From Fusobacteria bacterium ZRK30 (GTDB lineage: Bacteria > Fusobacteriota > Fusobacteriia > Fusobacteriales > Fusobacteriaceae), in assembly GCA_024628785.1 (NCBI GenBank), contig CP102408.1, positions 28,199-92,198 on the forward strand: a DNA stretch of 64,000 nt. Reading direction: 5' to 3'. Made by a program: the position numbers and the translations under genes. Each line of letters opens with the position of its first letter. The stretch's first letter is position 1. The notes under the pieces are model-generated. The model worked only from the letters and a program-made list of their open reading frames with translations. It did not search any database and was not told the DNA's origin. Shown here piece by piece: positions 1 through 9,567 of this stretch.

Positions 1-457
1 TTATTTTTTTTGCTTTCATGACGGAATTAAAGCTGCCCTTGTTATTTTTTTTTCTTCTTCTCGCATCATGGATTTTTTTTGGCCCGTCTAGGGAGAGACC
101 TACCAAAAAATTATTTTCTTTAAAAAAAATTGCCCACTTTTCATCAATAACAATACCATTTGTCTGGATGACATTATTTATCTGTGAGCCGTTATTGTAT
201 ATTTTTTGGAACTCTATGAATTTCTCAAAAAAATCAAGACCTGAAAGGGTAGGTTCCCCTCCCTGAAAAGCAAAGGTACATGATCCGCCTTCTGAAAATT
301 CAAAAGTTTTTTTTACAATATTTTCTAAAGTAGAGAGTTCCATAAATCCATATGAAGCAACTTCTCTTTCTTCCGCTATTGTATTGTAGAAACAATAGCT
401 ACAAGTCATATTACAAAGGCTAGAAGAAGGCTTTATAAGGACACTTACATTTCTCAT
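1..457 (-). CDS. Anaerobic sulfatase-maturating enzyme, N-terminal part (cut by window start)
   Basis: Reading the minus strand from ATG at 457 gives an open frame of 152 codons that runs off the window. A GGAGG-type ribosome site lies just upstream (plus 463-470). The protein starts MRNVSVLIKPSSSLCNMTC and carries the radical-SAM cluster CNMTCSYC (C-x3-C-x2-C), then FQGGEPTL and LSLDGP, all typical of anSME. These cytoplasmic radical-SAM enzymes convert the active-site Cys or Ser of a sulfatase to formylglycine without oxygen. Both intact sulfatases at 14-17 kb have a Cys-type motif, so this is their likely maturase. It follows the LacI gene on the same strand after 90 bp and may share its transcript. 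The C-terminal auxiliary-cluster domain is outside the window. Confidence 0.9.
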   Translation of the reverse strand, partial: MRNVSVLIKPSSSLCNMTCSYCFYNTIAEEREVASYGFMELSTLENIVKKTFEFSEGGSCTFAFQGGEPTLSGLDFFEKFIEFQKIYNNGSQINNVIQTNGIVIDEKWAIFFKENNFLVGLSLDGPKKIHDARRRKKNNKGSFNSVMKAKKI

Positions 458-547
458 TTGTTTCCTCCCAGGAATCTATATTGTGAAACTTTAGCAATTC
501 AAAAAAGTTATGACTGCTTAAATTATTCATAAATATATATTTATGAT

Positions 548-1549
548 TTAATATTTTTTTTCAGAGCCTTTTAGTTCTAATTGAGGTTGTAAAATAATTT
601 TTTGAGTATAGTCAGCTCCATTAGTTAACTTATCGATTAATAATTTTCCAGCAAGTTTTCCCATTTCGCTTGTAGAGGTTACTATACTGCTGGTATTTAA
701 ATTTAAGATTTCAAAATATGTAGGAATTTCAAAACCTATAAGAGATAACTTGGAATGTTTTTCGTTTTTTTCTTCATTTAAAAATCTCAACAGATTTAAT
801 GTCATAAAATTATTAAAAGAAACAATTCCTGTGATTTCAATCTTATTACAAATTACTTTTCTGATTTGTTCGTAGTTAGATTTATCAAAGTACCTCATAT
901 CTCCTTCAATAACTAAAGAATTTTCTTCTGAGATATTATAATCTTTTAATGCATGGACATATCCAAGATAGCGATTTTTTAAATTTTGGAGATTAAGAGG
1001 TCCTGTCAAAACTCCAATTTTTGTATGCCCCTCTTTAATAAGAGCCTCTGTAGCTATATATCCAGCCTTGAAATCATCTAAAAAAACTCCATCTTGATGG
1101 AACTCTAATTCTCTATCTATTAAAACTAGAGGGATATTTGCATTTTTAAGGTTTTCAATATTGGATTTTGACTTTATCCCATCACAGATACACATTATTA
1201 CTCCGCAAATATTATTTTTTAGAATAGAAGTGATGGCCTCCTCTTCTAGCTCAAATTTTTCGTCTGTATCAAAAATTAAAACTTGGTATTCATTTGTTCT
1301 AAGTATTTTTGAAATATTTTTAATGATTTCTCCGAAATAAGGGTTTTGAAGATCAGGAACAACTACAGCGACGTTTTTCATTTCATTTTCTTCTTGATTC
1401 TGTTTATGCCTTTTATAAAAACCGCTTTTTACAAGAATTTCGTCTATTTCTTTCCTTTTTTCTTTACCAACACCCTCTCTTTTATTAATAACTTTTGAAA
1501 CAGTTCCCACAGAAACGTTTGCCAGTTTAGCTATTTCTTTTAATTTCAT
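548..1549 (-). CDS. LacI-family transcriptional regulator
   Basis: The protein has 333 residues. An N-terminal LacI helix-turn-helix (about residues 3-24, KEIAKLANVSVGTVSKVIN) and hinge are followed by a periplasmic-binding-protein-like sensor domain from about residue 58 (VAVVVPDLQNPYFGEI) to the end. Such proteins usually repress sugar genes until a sugar ligand binds the C-terminal domain. The gene is divergent from the ABC transporter and beta-helix genes, whose sigma70-like promoter lies in the shared 550-bp gap, so it is the likely local regulator of the polysaccharide locus. The start is an ATG with an AGGAG site (plus 1555-1560). No convincing LacI operator was found; the small palindrome TTGTACAA just downstream of the promoter is only a weak candidate. 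Confidence 0.9.
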   Translation of the reverse strand: MKLKEIAKLANVSVGTVSKVINKREGVGKEKRKEIDEILVKSGFYKRHKQNQEENEMKNVAVVVPDLQNPYFGEIIKNISKILRTNEYQVLIFDTDEKFELEEEAITSILKNNICGVIMCICDGIKSKSNIENLKNANIPLVLIDRELEFHQDGVFLDDFKAGYIATEALIKEGHTKIGVLTGPLNLQNLKNRYLGYVHALKDYNISEENSLVIEGDMRYFDKSNYEQIRKVICNKIEITGIVSFNNFMTLNLLRFLNEEKNEKHSKLSLIGFEIPTYFEILNLNTSSIVTSTSEMGKLAGKLLIDKLTNGADYTQKIILQPQLELKGSEKKY

Positions 1550-1668
1550 ATTTATCTCCTGAGTATCTATTATAGTAAATTTTTTTATTCTTTTAGAAGA
1601 TTATACCATTATTTTATCAAATCCTCAACAAAATTACGAAACTTTTTCTTTAATTCAAGAAAAATTAT

Positions 1669-1697
1669 TTGACAACTTGGAATAATAAGACTATTAT
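1669..1697 (+). promoter_or_regulatory. Sigma70-type promoter of the sugar-transport operon
   Basis: TTGACA at 1669-1674 and TATTAT at 1692-1697 are separated by exactly 17 bp. It faces the ABC transporter genes and lies between them and the divergent LacI gene. Transcription would start near 1704, about 395 nt before the first intact gene, crossing a decayed reading frame. Confidence 0.7.
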
Positions 1698-1802
1698 ATT
1701 AGTAAGTTAAAATTGTACAAGTATTATGTGTTCTTTTTAAGCACTTATAGAATGTTTTGTAGATATAATGTCTGTTAAACAAATAAAGTTTGAGGGGGAG
1801 TT

Positions 1803-2057
1803 ATGAAAGTTAATGCAATGTTTTTAAAAAATAAATATGGATAAATTTATTACAATGGTATTTTAGAGAGATTTACAAAAAATACAGGAAAACTTTACAT
1901 AGAGAAAGATTCATCTGTAAAATTAGCGGTTATATGGAACCCGCAGGATATTAAATAATAAAAAATCTTTGAAAATGCCAAGCTCTTCCGCCATCATAAC
2001 AAAATGAAGTATGGTAAAGATGAAGATCGTATCAAATACAAGATGAAATGTATCTAA
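1803..2057 (+). pseudogene. Decayed reading frame upstream of the ABC permease, family unknown
   Basis: A strong site (GAGGGGGAG) precedes ATG at 1803. The frame then reads MKVNAMFLKNKYG, stop (1842), a run ending LAVIWNPQDIK, two stops (1956-1961), then a run from KIFENAKLFRHHNK to KMKCI, stop (2055). All segments stay in one frame and read like normal protein, so this looks like a gene inactivated mainly by nonsense changes rather than random sequence. I do not recognise the family. It lies between the operon promoter and the first permease and was probably the first gene of the operon. Confidence 0.5.
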
Positions 2058-2098
2058 AAGGATTAAAAAATATATTAGATGAAAGCAAAGGAGGAAAA

Positions 2099-3085
2099 TT
2101 GGAAAATATAGCAAGTATAAAATTGAAAAAAAAGAGAAAAACGTTTGATTTTTTTAGTTCTATAAAAAGAAGGCTAATAAGTGTAAAACAAGGTTTAAAA
2201 GAAGGGTGGCAACTTTATCTGATGCTTATATTTCCTTTAGTTTATTTTATAGTATTTAAGTATATTCCAATGTATGGAGTTCAGATAGCCTTTAAAGATT
2301 ATTCGTCAGCCAAAGGTATATTAGGGAGCCCATGGGTGGGTCTAAAGTATTTTATAAAATTTATAAACTCTTACAACTTTATGCCTGTTTTTTTGAATAC
2401 ATTGAAGATTAGTATGGGACAATTACTTTTTTCGTTCCCATTTCCGATAATATTAGCACTAGCTCTTAATAGCTGTAGAAATGCTAGATTTAAAAAGACA
2501 GTTCAGTTTGCAGTGTATGCACCATATTTTATATCTGTAGTAGTAATGTCAGGTATAATAATTCAGTTTTTAGATCCGAGATTGGGGATAATAAACCGTG
2601 TGTTCTCTATGATCACAGGGGAAACTATGAATTTTATGGGGTCACCAGATAAATTTGTAGGGATTTTTGTAGGTTCTAATATCTGGCAAAATACGGGGTG
2701 GGGAACTATTATCTACCTTGCAGCTCTTGCTGATGTAGATTCTAACCTCCATGAGGCGGCTCAGATCGACGGAGCAAATAGATTTCAGAGAATTTTAAAT
2801 ATTGATCTTCCATGTATTTACCCTACTATAATCACATTGTTGATAGTGAATACAGGAAGAGTTTTAAATGTAGGGTTTCAAAAGGTTCTCCTTCTTCAAA
2901 ATCCTCTTAACTTAACAGCTTCAGAGATAATTCAGACCTATACGTATAAGGTAGGGCTAGCTTCACAGATGGCGAACTTTTCGTATTCGGCAGCTATAGG
3001 ATTGTTTACAGGAATAGTTAACTTGATTTTGTTGTTATCTGTAAATAAAATATCCAGACATTTTGGTCACAAGGGAATATTTTAA
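2099..3085 (+). CDS. CUT1 ABC sugar transporter, LplB-type permease
   Basis: This is an inner-membrane permease of the carbohydrate-uptake CUT1 family, in the LplB-like branch that starts with a basic cytoplasmic tail followed by about six membrane helices (from YLMLIFPLVYFIVFKYIP). The EAA loop that contacts the ATPase is visible as EAAQIDGANRFQRI. I place the start at TTG 2099, behind the perfect site AAAGGAGG (2087-2094). The upstream ATG at 2048 has no ribosome site and lies in the end of a decayed gene. It pairs with the next permease and the binding lipoprotein. No intact ATPase gene is nearby, so a shared MsmX-type ATPase must energise it. The substrate is probably an oligosaccharide from the sulfated glycan handled by this locus. 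Confidence 0.88.
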   Translation: MENIASIKLKKKRKTFDFFSSIKRRLISVKQGLKEGWQLYLMLIFPLVYFIVFKYIPMYGVQIAFKDYSSAKGILGSPWVGLKYFIKFINSYNFMPVFLNTLKISMGQLLFSFPFPIILALALNSCRNARFKKTVQFAVYAPYFISVVVMSGIIIQFLDPRLGIINRVFSMITGETMNFMGSPDKFVGIFVGSNIWQNTGWGTIIYLAALADVDSNLHEAAQIDGANRFQRILNIDLPCIYPTIITLLIVNTGRVLNVGFQKVLLLQNPLNLTASEIIQTYTYKVGLASQMANFSYSAAIGLFTGIVNLILLLSVNKISRHFGHKGIF

Positions 3086-3101
3086 ATTAATGGGAGGAAA
3101 A

Positions 3102-4010
3102 ATGTTTAAAAATTTATTTTTAATGAAGAGAAAGAATTTTAATAGCGATTCAATATTTTACTTGGTAAATGGAATCTACCTGACAATAGCTTTTTTACTG
3201 GTGGCTTATCCTATACTTTTCATAGTAAGTAGTTCTTTCAGTTCACCAGAAGCAGTTAGTAGTGGAAAGGTATGGTTATTTCCAGTAGACTTTAGTCTGG
3301 CGGGATATAGGGAGCTTTTAGGTTATAAGCCGGTATGGACTGGTTACTATAATTCATTCTTCTATGCAATAGTAGGAACTACAATCAGTGTAACCCTTAC
3401 AGTACTGGCAGGATATGCTCTTTCAAGAAAACAGCTGTACGGTAGAAGGTTATTTACGTTTATAATACTGTTTACTATGATCTTTCAGGGAGGAATTATT
3501 CCGACATATATTTTGATGCAGGATTTAAATTTGATAGATACAAGGTGGGCAGTTATTCTACCGAGAGCCATAGTCGTGTTTAACTTTGTTATAACCAAAA
3601 ACTTTTTTGAAAATAATATTCCAGATGAGTTATATGAAGCTGCGAAGATAGACGGAGCATCGGAATTTCAATTCTTCATTAAAGTTGTTTTACCTCTTTC
3701 AAAGCCAATTATTGCGATACTAGTATTGTATTATTCTGTATTTATATGGAACTCTTTCTTTGATGCTATGATATATCTGAGAGATAAAAGTCTTTATCCT
3801 CTACAACTGACATTAAGAGACGTTCTTATATTAAATGAAGTTAGTTCAGATATGATGGCTGATCCCGATCTTTTACAAGAGTTAGAAGGTATGCGTGATC
3901 TTCTTAAATATGCACTTATTATTGTGGCAAGTTTACCAGTATTAGTAGCTTATCCATTTATTCAAAAGTATTTTGTAAGTGGAAGATTATCAGGAGCATC
4001 AAAAGGTTAA
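3102..4010 (+). CDS. CUT1 ABC sugar transporter, YtcP-type permease
   Basis: This is the second inner-membrane permease of the importer. It has six predicted helices, an FSSPEAVSSGKVWLFP periplasmic stretch typical of the YtcP/MalG side, and an EAA loop (YEAAKIDGASEFQFF). The start is ATG 3102 with a GGAGG site 5 bp upstream; an alternative in-frame start at 3063 overlaps the previous gene and lacks a site. It lies 16 bp after the LplB-type permease and 40 bp before the binding protein, consistent with one operon. LplB/YtcP/lipoprotein sets often import uronate- or rhamnose-containing oligosaccharides, but the sugar cannot be read from the sequence. Confidence 0.88.
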   Translation: MFKNLFLMKRKNFNSDSIFYLVNGIYLTIAFLLVAYPILFIVSSSFSSPEAVSSGKVWLFPVDFSLAGYRELLGYKPVWTGYYNSFFYAIVGTTISVTLTVLAGYALSRKQLYGRRLFTFIILFTMIFQGGIIPTYILMQDLNLIDTRWAVILPRAIVVFNFVITKNFFENNIPDELYEAAKIDGASEFQFFIKVVLPLSKPIIAILVLYYSVFIWNSFFDAMIYLRDKSLYPLQLTLRDVLILNEVSSDMMADPDLLQELEGMRDLLKYALIIVASLPVLVAYPFIQKYFVSGRLSGASKG

Positions 4011-4050
4011 TAAAGAAGATCATAAAAAAAATTATAAGGAGTGTTTATTT

Positions 4051-5673
4051 ATGAATAAAAAAGTACTGCAGATTACGTTATTAGCTCTTTCACTGGTATT
4101 TACAGCTTGTGGCGGTTCAAAGGAAGATACTGTTTCACAATCAAATGGAGTAAAAGAGGTAGCGAGCTTACCAGGAGAATATCCAATCGTGGATGAAAAA
4201 ATAACATTAAAAGTATTCCTTCCTTCAGATCCTTTTATCAATGACTTAACAACAAATGAGTTAACAAAGGAATATGAAGAAAAGACCAATGTAAAGATAG
4301 AGTGGGAAGAGGTGCCTAAGATGAGTCTTAAGGAGAAATTAAACCTTATACTGTCAACGAATCAGAGTATGCCGGATATATTTTTAAATACATCACTGAG
4401 TAATGCTCAGATCACGAACTATGGTAGTAATCTTGGAATGTTTAGAGACCTTACACCTTACATAGAGAAATATGGTCCAAATATTCAAAAGATGCTTGAT
4501 TATGATCCAAGTATAAGACAAGCTGTAACAGCTCAAGATGGTAAGATCTATGCCCTCCCTTCAGTTGAAGAGGCGTACCATGTAAGAGCTCCTCAAAAAT
4601 TGTGGGTTTATAAGCCATGGCTGGAAGAGCTAGGGCTGGAAGTGCCACAGACAACAGATGAGTTTTACGAAATGTTAAAAATATTTAAAGAAAAGAAGGG
4701 AGATATAATACCTCTGACTGGAGCAATTACAGGTTGGTACACAGGTGTTCTAGACTTCTTTATGTGTTCATTTATCTATAGTGATCAGGATAACCGTTGG
4801 ATTGTTGAAAACGGTGAAGTAAGTGTTCCATTTGATAAAGATCAATGGAGAGAGGGATTAAAATATCTCAATAAACTTTATGTAGAGGGGCTTTTAGATG
4901 AGGGAGCCTTTACCCAAGATCAAGCTCAGCTAAGACAGCTGACTATGTCTGGTAAGGTAGGAGTTGCTACAGCTGGAGCTTCGGCAGCCTTTGCTCAGGG
5001 AAGCAAAAGAACAGAGTATATAACTATACCGCCTCTTGAGGGTCCAAATGGAAATAGAGTTACTGCTTATGAACCTATGGTTATAACTCTAGGAAAGTTT
5101 GCTGTTCCTACAGCATCGGAGCACCCAGATGTGGCAGTAAGATGGCTTGATTACTTCTTGAGTGAAGAGGGGAGTTTAAGATCTAGAAATGGTGTTGAAG
5201 GAAAGGACTGGAGACGTGCAGAAGACGGGGAGATCTCAATTAGCGGAAATCAGGCTAAATATTTGAAAATATTGAAGTTTAATAAAAATCAAAATTCTCA
5301 CTGGATGAAAATAGTTCCGCAATTTTTTCCTGGAGATCTTAGAAATGCAGAAGTGGATGAATCTGTAAAAAATGGTAAAGTTTCAATAGAAAAGATGCTA
5401 TACGATGAAACTGCTAAGAATTATGATCCATACCTAAAAAAAGAGGTTATGAAAGAGGTATATATGGACCTTGACAGTTCTATGGAATATTCTGAATTAG
5501 ATTACATTATAAACAGTTATGTTGAAGAGATGGCTGCTAAATTTGTACTAGGTCAGATAGATATAAACAGTGACAAGGAATGGAAGAATTATTTAAAGGT
5601 TTTAAAGGGAATGAATCTTGATAGATATGTTGATTTAAAGGCAAAAGCATATAAGAAACAATATGTAAATTAA
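4051..5673 (+). CDS. Extracellular solute-binding lipoprotein of the sugar importer
   Basis: This 540-residue family 1 solute-binding protein captures the oligosaccharide in the periplasm for the two permeases. It begins with a lipoprotein signal (MNKKVLQITLLALSLVFTAC, then GGS), so the mature protein is lipid-anchored at Cys20. The large size matches the LipO/YtcQ type of binding protein partnering LplB/YtcP permeases. The start at 4051 follows an AAGGAG site; a longer reading from 3979 overlaps the permease and would bury the signal peptide. A short spacer separates it from the cytoplasmic beta-helix enzyme downstream. Confidence 0.9.
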   Translation: MNKKVLQITLLALSLVFTACGGSKEDTVSQSNGVKEVASLPGEYPIVDEKITLKVFLPSDPFINDLTTNELTKEYEEKTNVKIEWEEVPKMSLKEKLNLILSTNQSMPDIFLNTSLSNAQITNYGSNLGMFRDLTPYIEKYGPNIQKMLDYDPSIRQAVTAQDGKIYALPSVEEAYHVRAPQKLWVYKPWLEELGLEVPQTTDEFYEMLKIFKEKKGDIIPLTGAITGWYTGVLDFFMCSFIYSDQDNRWIVENGEVSVPFDKDQWREGLKYLNKLYVEGLLDEGAFTQDQAQLRQLTMSGKVGVATAGASAAFAQGSKRTEYITIPPLEGPNGNRVTAYEPMVITLGKFAVPTASEHPDVAVRWLDYFLSEEGSLRSRNGVEGKDWRRAEDGEISISGNQAKYLKILKFNKNQNSHWMKIVPQFFPGDLRNAEVDESVKNGKVSIEKMLYDETAKNYDPYLKKEVMKEVYMDLDSSMEYSELDYIINSYVEEMAAKFVLGQIDINSDKEWKNYLKVLKGMNLDRYVDLKAKAYKKQYVN

Positions 5674-5725
5674 TAATTTCTGTTATCTATTTATTTGCTA
5701 GATCTTAAAATTTAGGAGTGATATT

Positions 5726-7990
5726 GTGAAAGACTTACATAAATTAAAAATAGAAGGGACCCTGATAGAGAGTATAAATAAGGCTGGAAAACTCTTTAGA
5801 GGTTCTAAAGACAGCCATGTGGAAATCATTCTAGATGAATCATACTACTTCTTAGAAAAACCTATTGTGATTAATCATTTAAATGGACCTGGTGCAGATG
5901 GGAGTCTGACTATTAAAGGGAAAAAAGGAACTTGTATAGGTTCCGGAGTTAAGGTAGACAGATGGGAAAAAGTGTCAGGTTATAGAGAATTGCCAAAGGA
6001 AATAATTTTAAATAAGGAGCAGCTGGATAATATCTGGATTGCTCCCTTTCCAGAGGGAATTCAGAATATAAAATCTCTATTTTTAAATGAAAAAATACTT
6101 CACAGAGGGAGATCAGAAACTTTAGAAGCAAGGGAGACAGAGTGTGAAAGGTTAAGGAGTTTTAATGTAGCCAAGGAAGAGGATAGAAAACTCCTCAGAC
6201 AGGTGCCTGTTCCTGGAGACAAGATAAAAAATATTCGTCAAAGCAAAGATATGGAAATATTATTTGCTGCTGTACCATGGCAGCTAAGTGTACTTCCCGT
6301 AGATAAGCTGGATGCAGAGAAAGGAATGGTTTATACAACTGAAGAGGGGACTGTTGCAGCTTTTTTAAAGCCAGAGCAGCCGTCTTGGTTGGAGAATCTT
6401 CCCGAATTTATAGGGAAGGCTGGAGAGTGGGCAGCAGACAGTCTTAATAAGCTGATATTCTACTGGCCAAAGAGTGAGGAGGAACTAAATAATATCTGGG
6501 CTCCAAAGTTAAAGGAACTGATCAGAGTAGAGGGGGTAACAAACTACGATGGTTCAGAGGACACTCCTGTTGAGAATGTTCATTTTGAAGGGATAACTTT
6601 TCTGCACAGTGAAAGAGATACAAAGGATGCTGCTACAAAAGCCAGAGGTCTTCAGCATGACTGGGAGTTCTTTGACAGGGGAAATGCTCTGTTGAGGTTT
6701 AGAGGAGCAAAGAACTGCAGTGTAAGGGAGTGTCGTTTCACAGCCTCAGGAGGAACTGCAATAAGAGGTGACCTGTATATACAGGGAGTGGTAATAGAAG
6801 ACAATGAAATAGACTATGTAGGTTCTATGGGTATACTCCTATGTGGGTATGGACCTGGAACTAAAGATGTAAATAAAAGAAATATCATAAAAAATAATCT
6901 TATACACCATACAGGAGAGCTGTACCATCATGGTCATGCTATATTCCTATGGCAGAGTGGTGAAAATATTATATCCCATAATACAATTCATCATGTACCT
7001 AGAAAAGCCATAGGTGTAGCAGGAATACGTCTACCATTACTGGAACTAATAGATACAACTTGGGATGATTCATCACTCTTGATTCGTTGGGATGAGATGG
7101 ATAGTGCAACAAAGGGAAAGGGATATAAATTAACCAAGATGATAGAGGAGTCTATCAAGGCAAGCGGCGACACTGATGGAGAGGTAACAGATTCTCTAAG
7201 AGATGAGCTGTGGAAACTATATATGCCGTTTCTACATGGGAAAAATAATATTATAGAGTATAACCATGTGTATCAGGCACTGACAAAGTTAGGAGATGGA
7301 GCTGTAATAAATATATCTGGAGCCGGTGAGGGAAATGTTGTAAAGAGGAATTATGTTCACCATATCTCAACAAACAAAGCTTCAGGCGTCTTGAGGACAG
7401 ATGATTGGCAGTCGGGGACTACATTCCAGGAAAACGTAATATATAAGTCAAATATCCCTGCTGTAGTAAGAAAAAATATGACCCATGTAATTAACAACTA
7501 TTTTATAGATGTCAGTGTGAAGCAGACAGTAAGGTTTGCTTCATACCCAAATGAAAGTAAGACCTCTGGAGCGCTCCTTGTAAAAAATATATATGCAGAG
7601 ACCGAGGGAAGCATGGGATTATATAAGGAAGGCTACAGAAGTCCCGGAATGGTAACACCTAATGATGTAGTTTCTGACTACAATATTATCTATACACCGC
7701 ACAATGAGAAAATAGGAACAGAGCTTTTGAGTAAGAACCAGAATGATGGAATGGATATAAACAGCCTTTCTACAGATCCTTTCTTTAAAAACCTCGAAGC
7801 TCAGGATTTTACCTTAGATCTGTCATCGCCTGCTTATAAATTGGGAATAGAATCAATAGATGTAGCTGAGATGGGAATAATGAAAAAATATCCAGATCAT
7901 CTAAAGAAATTTGATTATGATGAAGGGGTAGGAAACCCAGAAGATTATCTACGTGGAAAAGATGGAGAAGATGGATACTTATTTTGGTAG
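5726..7990 (+). CDS. Cytoplasmic right-handed beta-helix carbohydrate-active enzyme
   Basis: The protein has 754 residues, no signal peptide, and a GTG start at 5726 with an AGGAG site 7 bp upstream. From about residue 285 it shows many parallel beta-helix repeats (ENVHFEGITFLHS, NNLIHHTGELYHHGHAIFLW, NTIHHVPRKAIGVAGIR). Such folds occur in polysaccharide lyase family 6 and glycoside hydrolase families such as GH120 and GH141. The His-rich turns around residues 390-415 may form the active site. Being cytoplasmic and just behind an oligosaccharide importer, it probably cleaves imported oligosaccharides. I cannot choose between lyase and hydrolase chemistry or name the substrate. Confidence 0.75.
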   Translation: MKDLHKLKIEGTLIESINKAGKLFRGSKDSHVEIILDESYYFLEKPIVINHLNGPGADGSLTIKGKKGTCIGSGVKVDRWEKVSGYRELPKEIILNKEQLDNIWIAPFPEGIQNIKSLFLNEKILHRGRSETLEARETECERLRSFNVAKEEDRKLLRQVPVPGDKIKNIRQSKDMEILFAAVPWQLSVLPVDKLDAEKGMVYTTEEGTVAAFLKPEQPSWLENLPEFIGKAGEWAADSLNKLIFYWPKSEEELNNIWAPKLKELIRVEGVTNYDGSEDTPVENVHFEGITFLHSERDTKDAATKARGLQHDWEFFDRGNALLRFRGAKNCSVRECRFTASGGTAIRGDLYIQGVVIEDNEIDYVGSMGILLCGYGPGTKDVNKRNIIKNNLIHHTGELYHHGHAIFLWQSGENIISHNTIHHVPRKAIGVAGIRLPLLELIDTTWDDSSLLIRWDEMDSATKGKGYKLTKMIEESIKASGDTDGEVTDSLRDELWKLYMPFLHGKNNIIEYNHVYQALTKLGDGAVINISGAGEGNVVKRNYVHHISTNKASGVLRTDDWQSGTTFQENVIYKSNIPAVVRKNMTHVINNYFIDVSVKQTVRFASYPNESKTSGALLVKNIYAETEGSMGLYKEGYRSPGMVTPNDVVSDYNIIYTPHNEKIGTELLSKNQNDGMDINSLSTDPFFKNLEAQDFTLDLSSPAYKLGIESIDVAEMGIMKKYPDHLKKFDYDEGVGNPEDYLRGKDGEDGYLFW

Positions 7991-8422
7991 GATTAAAGGT
8001 AAAAACCCAAAGAATTAGTCATAAGATTTCAGTAAGGATAAGATAAAATTTAGGGTGTCCTTATTGATCTTTGATAAATATTAAAAGAAAGCTAAAAAAG
8101 AGAAGATAGGCAAAAAAAAATATCTTCAAATATAGTTTTAAAAAACTTAATTGAGGAATATTTTAGGAATGCTATCTTCTTTTTTAGTCTAAAAATAAAA
8201 TCTAAGGAGGTATAAATAAATTAAATTATTTGGTTCACTGGATAAAATTTAAAAGGCAGCTCAAAAATTAGACAGATGATTGTTTGTTTTGGACAGGGAA
8301 GGAATTTAGGAATACTTTTACTAGTATTGTTTTAATGTATTTTGAAGGTTATTGAAGGAGGCTAATAAATCTATAAGATTAATTTTTATCAGAATTACTT
8401 CAAGGCACTAGGGGGAATAAAA
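7991..8422. other. Intergenic region without a clear gene
   Basis: This is 430 bp of AT-rich sequence. It contains a small inverted repeat (GAAGATA near 8104 with TATCTTC near 8129) and a good ribosome-site sequence (AAGGAGG near 8203) that is not followed by a usable start codon, so a short gene may have been lost here. The last 100 bp presumably carry the promoter of the porin gene. Confidence 0.4.
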
Positions 8423-9334
8423 ATGATAAAGTTAAGTTCAAAAATTGGTATTTTTATGTTGTTATCGACTATGGCTTTTGCAGGGGGAACTGTAGAGATA
8501 GGGTTTGAATCTGAAACTAGGGATTCGAATGATTCGACAACTTTTGAGAAACAAAAACAAAATAATTTTATATTGCCTTACGTAAAGACAAAGACGTTTT
8601 TTGGTGAAAATTCACCATATTTTATAGAAGCAAACTATAGTTATAAACATGATTATGAAAAAATCAAAGCTAAAAGAACCGAGAGGGATAGATATGAAGT
8701 ATTCATTGGAGGGTATAAACTTGTTAGTGACAGATTTGTATTTGCTCCTAAAGTTGGTGTAAGGCATGAGGAGTTTAATAACATAGGCAAGGCCAGCGAA
8801 ACACATTTTAAGTTCTATCCGGGAATGTCTTTTAAGATAAATCCAAAGAATGCAGTTAGTTTAGTAGGATATTTTGAATATTCTGAGAGTAAAATGAAGG
8901 GAAAAGATGGATATACTTATGATAAAGAGAACGGCGATTACATTCATGAACTATCTCTGGATTATATGCATAAAACTTATGACAAACAGGCAATTATAGC
9001 CAGCTTATTCAATAAATATGAAGAAAATACAGATGTGAATACAGTAAATGTATGGGAATTAAGATTTAAAATGAATCATACTACAGAGAGCGGAAGGCTT
9101 ACAGTATCTCCATATGTAAGACTGCCTATACATGGAGAGAATAAAATAGAAAGTGGTGTTAAAAAAGGGACTAAAACAGATATAAACAAGGCAAGGGTAG
9201 GAGTAGCTTCAAGTTATAAAGTCACAGAAAGTTTGACAACTCTGGGAGAGGTCTGGTATCAAACTCAGACTATGAATAAACTACCAAGTTTAGATACTTA
9301 TTTTCTTAAATTGGCACTGCGTTATGCATACTAG
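8423..9334 (+). CDS. KdgM-like oligosaccharide outer-membrane porin
   Basis: A 303-residue protein with an N-terminal signal peptide (MIKLSSKIGIFMLLSTMAFA, cleavage likely after Ala20), alternating beta-strand pattern and an aromatic C-terminus (LRYAY), as expected of an outer-membrane barrel. Length and the strand pattern (YFEYSES, HELSLDYMHKTYD, GEVWYQTQT) resemble KdgM/NanC porins, narrow channels for acidic oligosaccharides. In this locus it would bring charged, sulfated oligosaccharides across the outer membrane to the binding lipoprotein. The ribosome site is AGGGGGA. A terminator follows, so it may be its own unit. Confidence 0.8.
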   Translation: MIKLSSKIGIFMLLSTMAFAGGTVEIGFESETRDSNDSTTFEKQKQNNFILPYVKTKTFFGENSPYFIEANYSYKHDYEKIKAKRTERDRYEVFIGGYKLVSDRFVFAPKVGVRHEEFNNIGKASETHFKFYPGMSFKINPKNAVSLVGYFEYSESKMKGKDGYTYDKENGDYIHELSLDYMHKTYDKQAIIASLFNKYEENTDVNTVNVWELRFKMNHTTESGRLTVSPYVRLPIHGENKIESGVKKGTKTDINKARVGVASSYKVTESLTTLGEVWYQTQTMNKLPSLDTYFLKLALRYAY

Positions 9335-9383
9335 AACCTAAGATGTTAATAGAAGCAGAATTGATTTATTAGCAATCAAAAAG

Positions 9384-9424
9384 AAAACAGCATTTCGGTT
9401 TAATCCGCCGACTTGCTGTTTTTT
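9384..9424 (+). terminator. Rho-independent terminator after the porin gene
   Basis: AAAACAGCA (9384-9392) pairs with TGCTGTTTT (9414-9422), followed by further T residues. It lies 50 bp beyond the porin stop codon. Confidence 0.8.
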
Positions 9425-9567
9425 GAATATAGACCTGCAGATAAGTTGATGGAATCAATGATTGGAATAAATTCAGTCAAGGGGTTTAAGAGTTTGGGAT
9501 AGTTATTGGAAGATAATCAAGTATATATAAGGACTATTTTAAAATTTAGTTCTACGGGAGGCAAAAG

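Noticed and set aside
18..266. 82-codon plus-strand open frame at the window start
   Set aside because: It is a shadow of the minus-strand anSME frame, which shows clear family motifs.
2048..2098. ATG 2048 as start of the LplB-type permease
   Set aside because: It has no ribosome site and lies in the end of a decayed gene; TTG 2099 has a perfect site.
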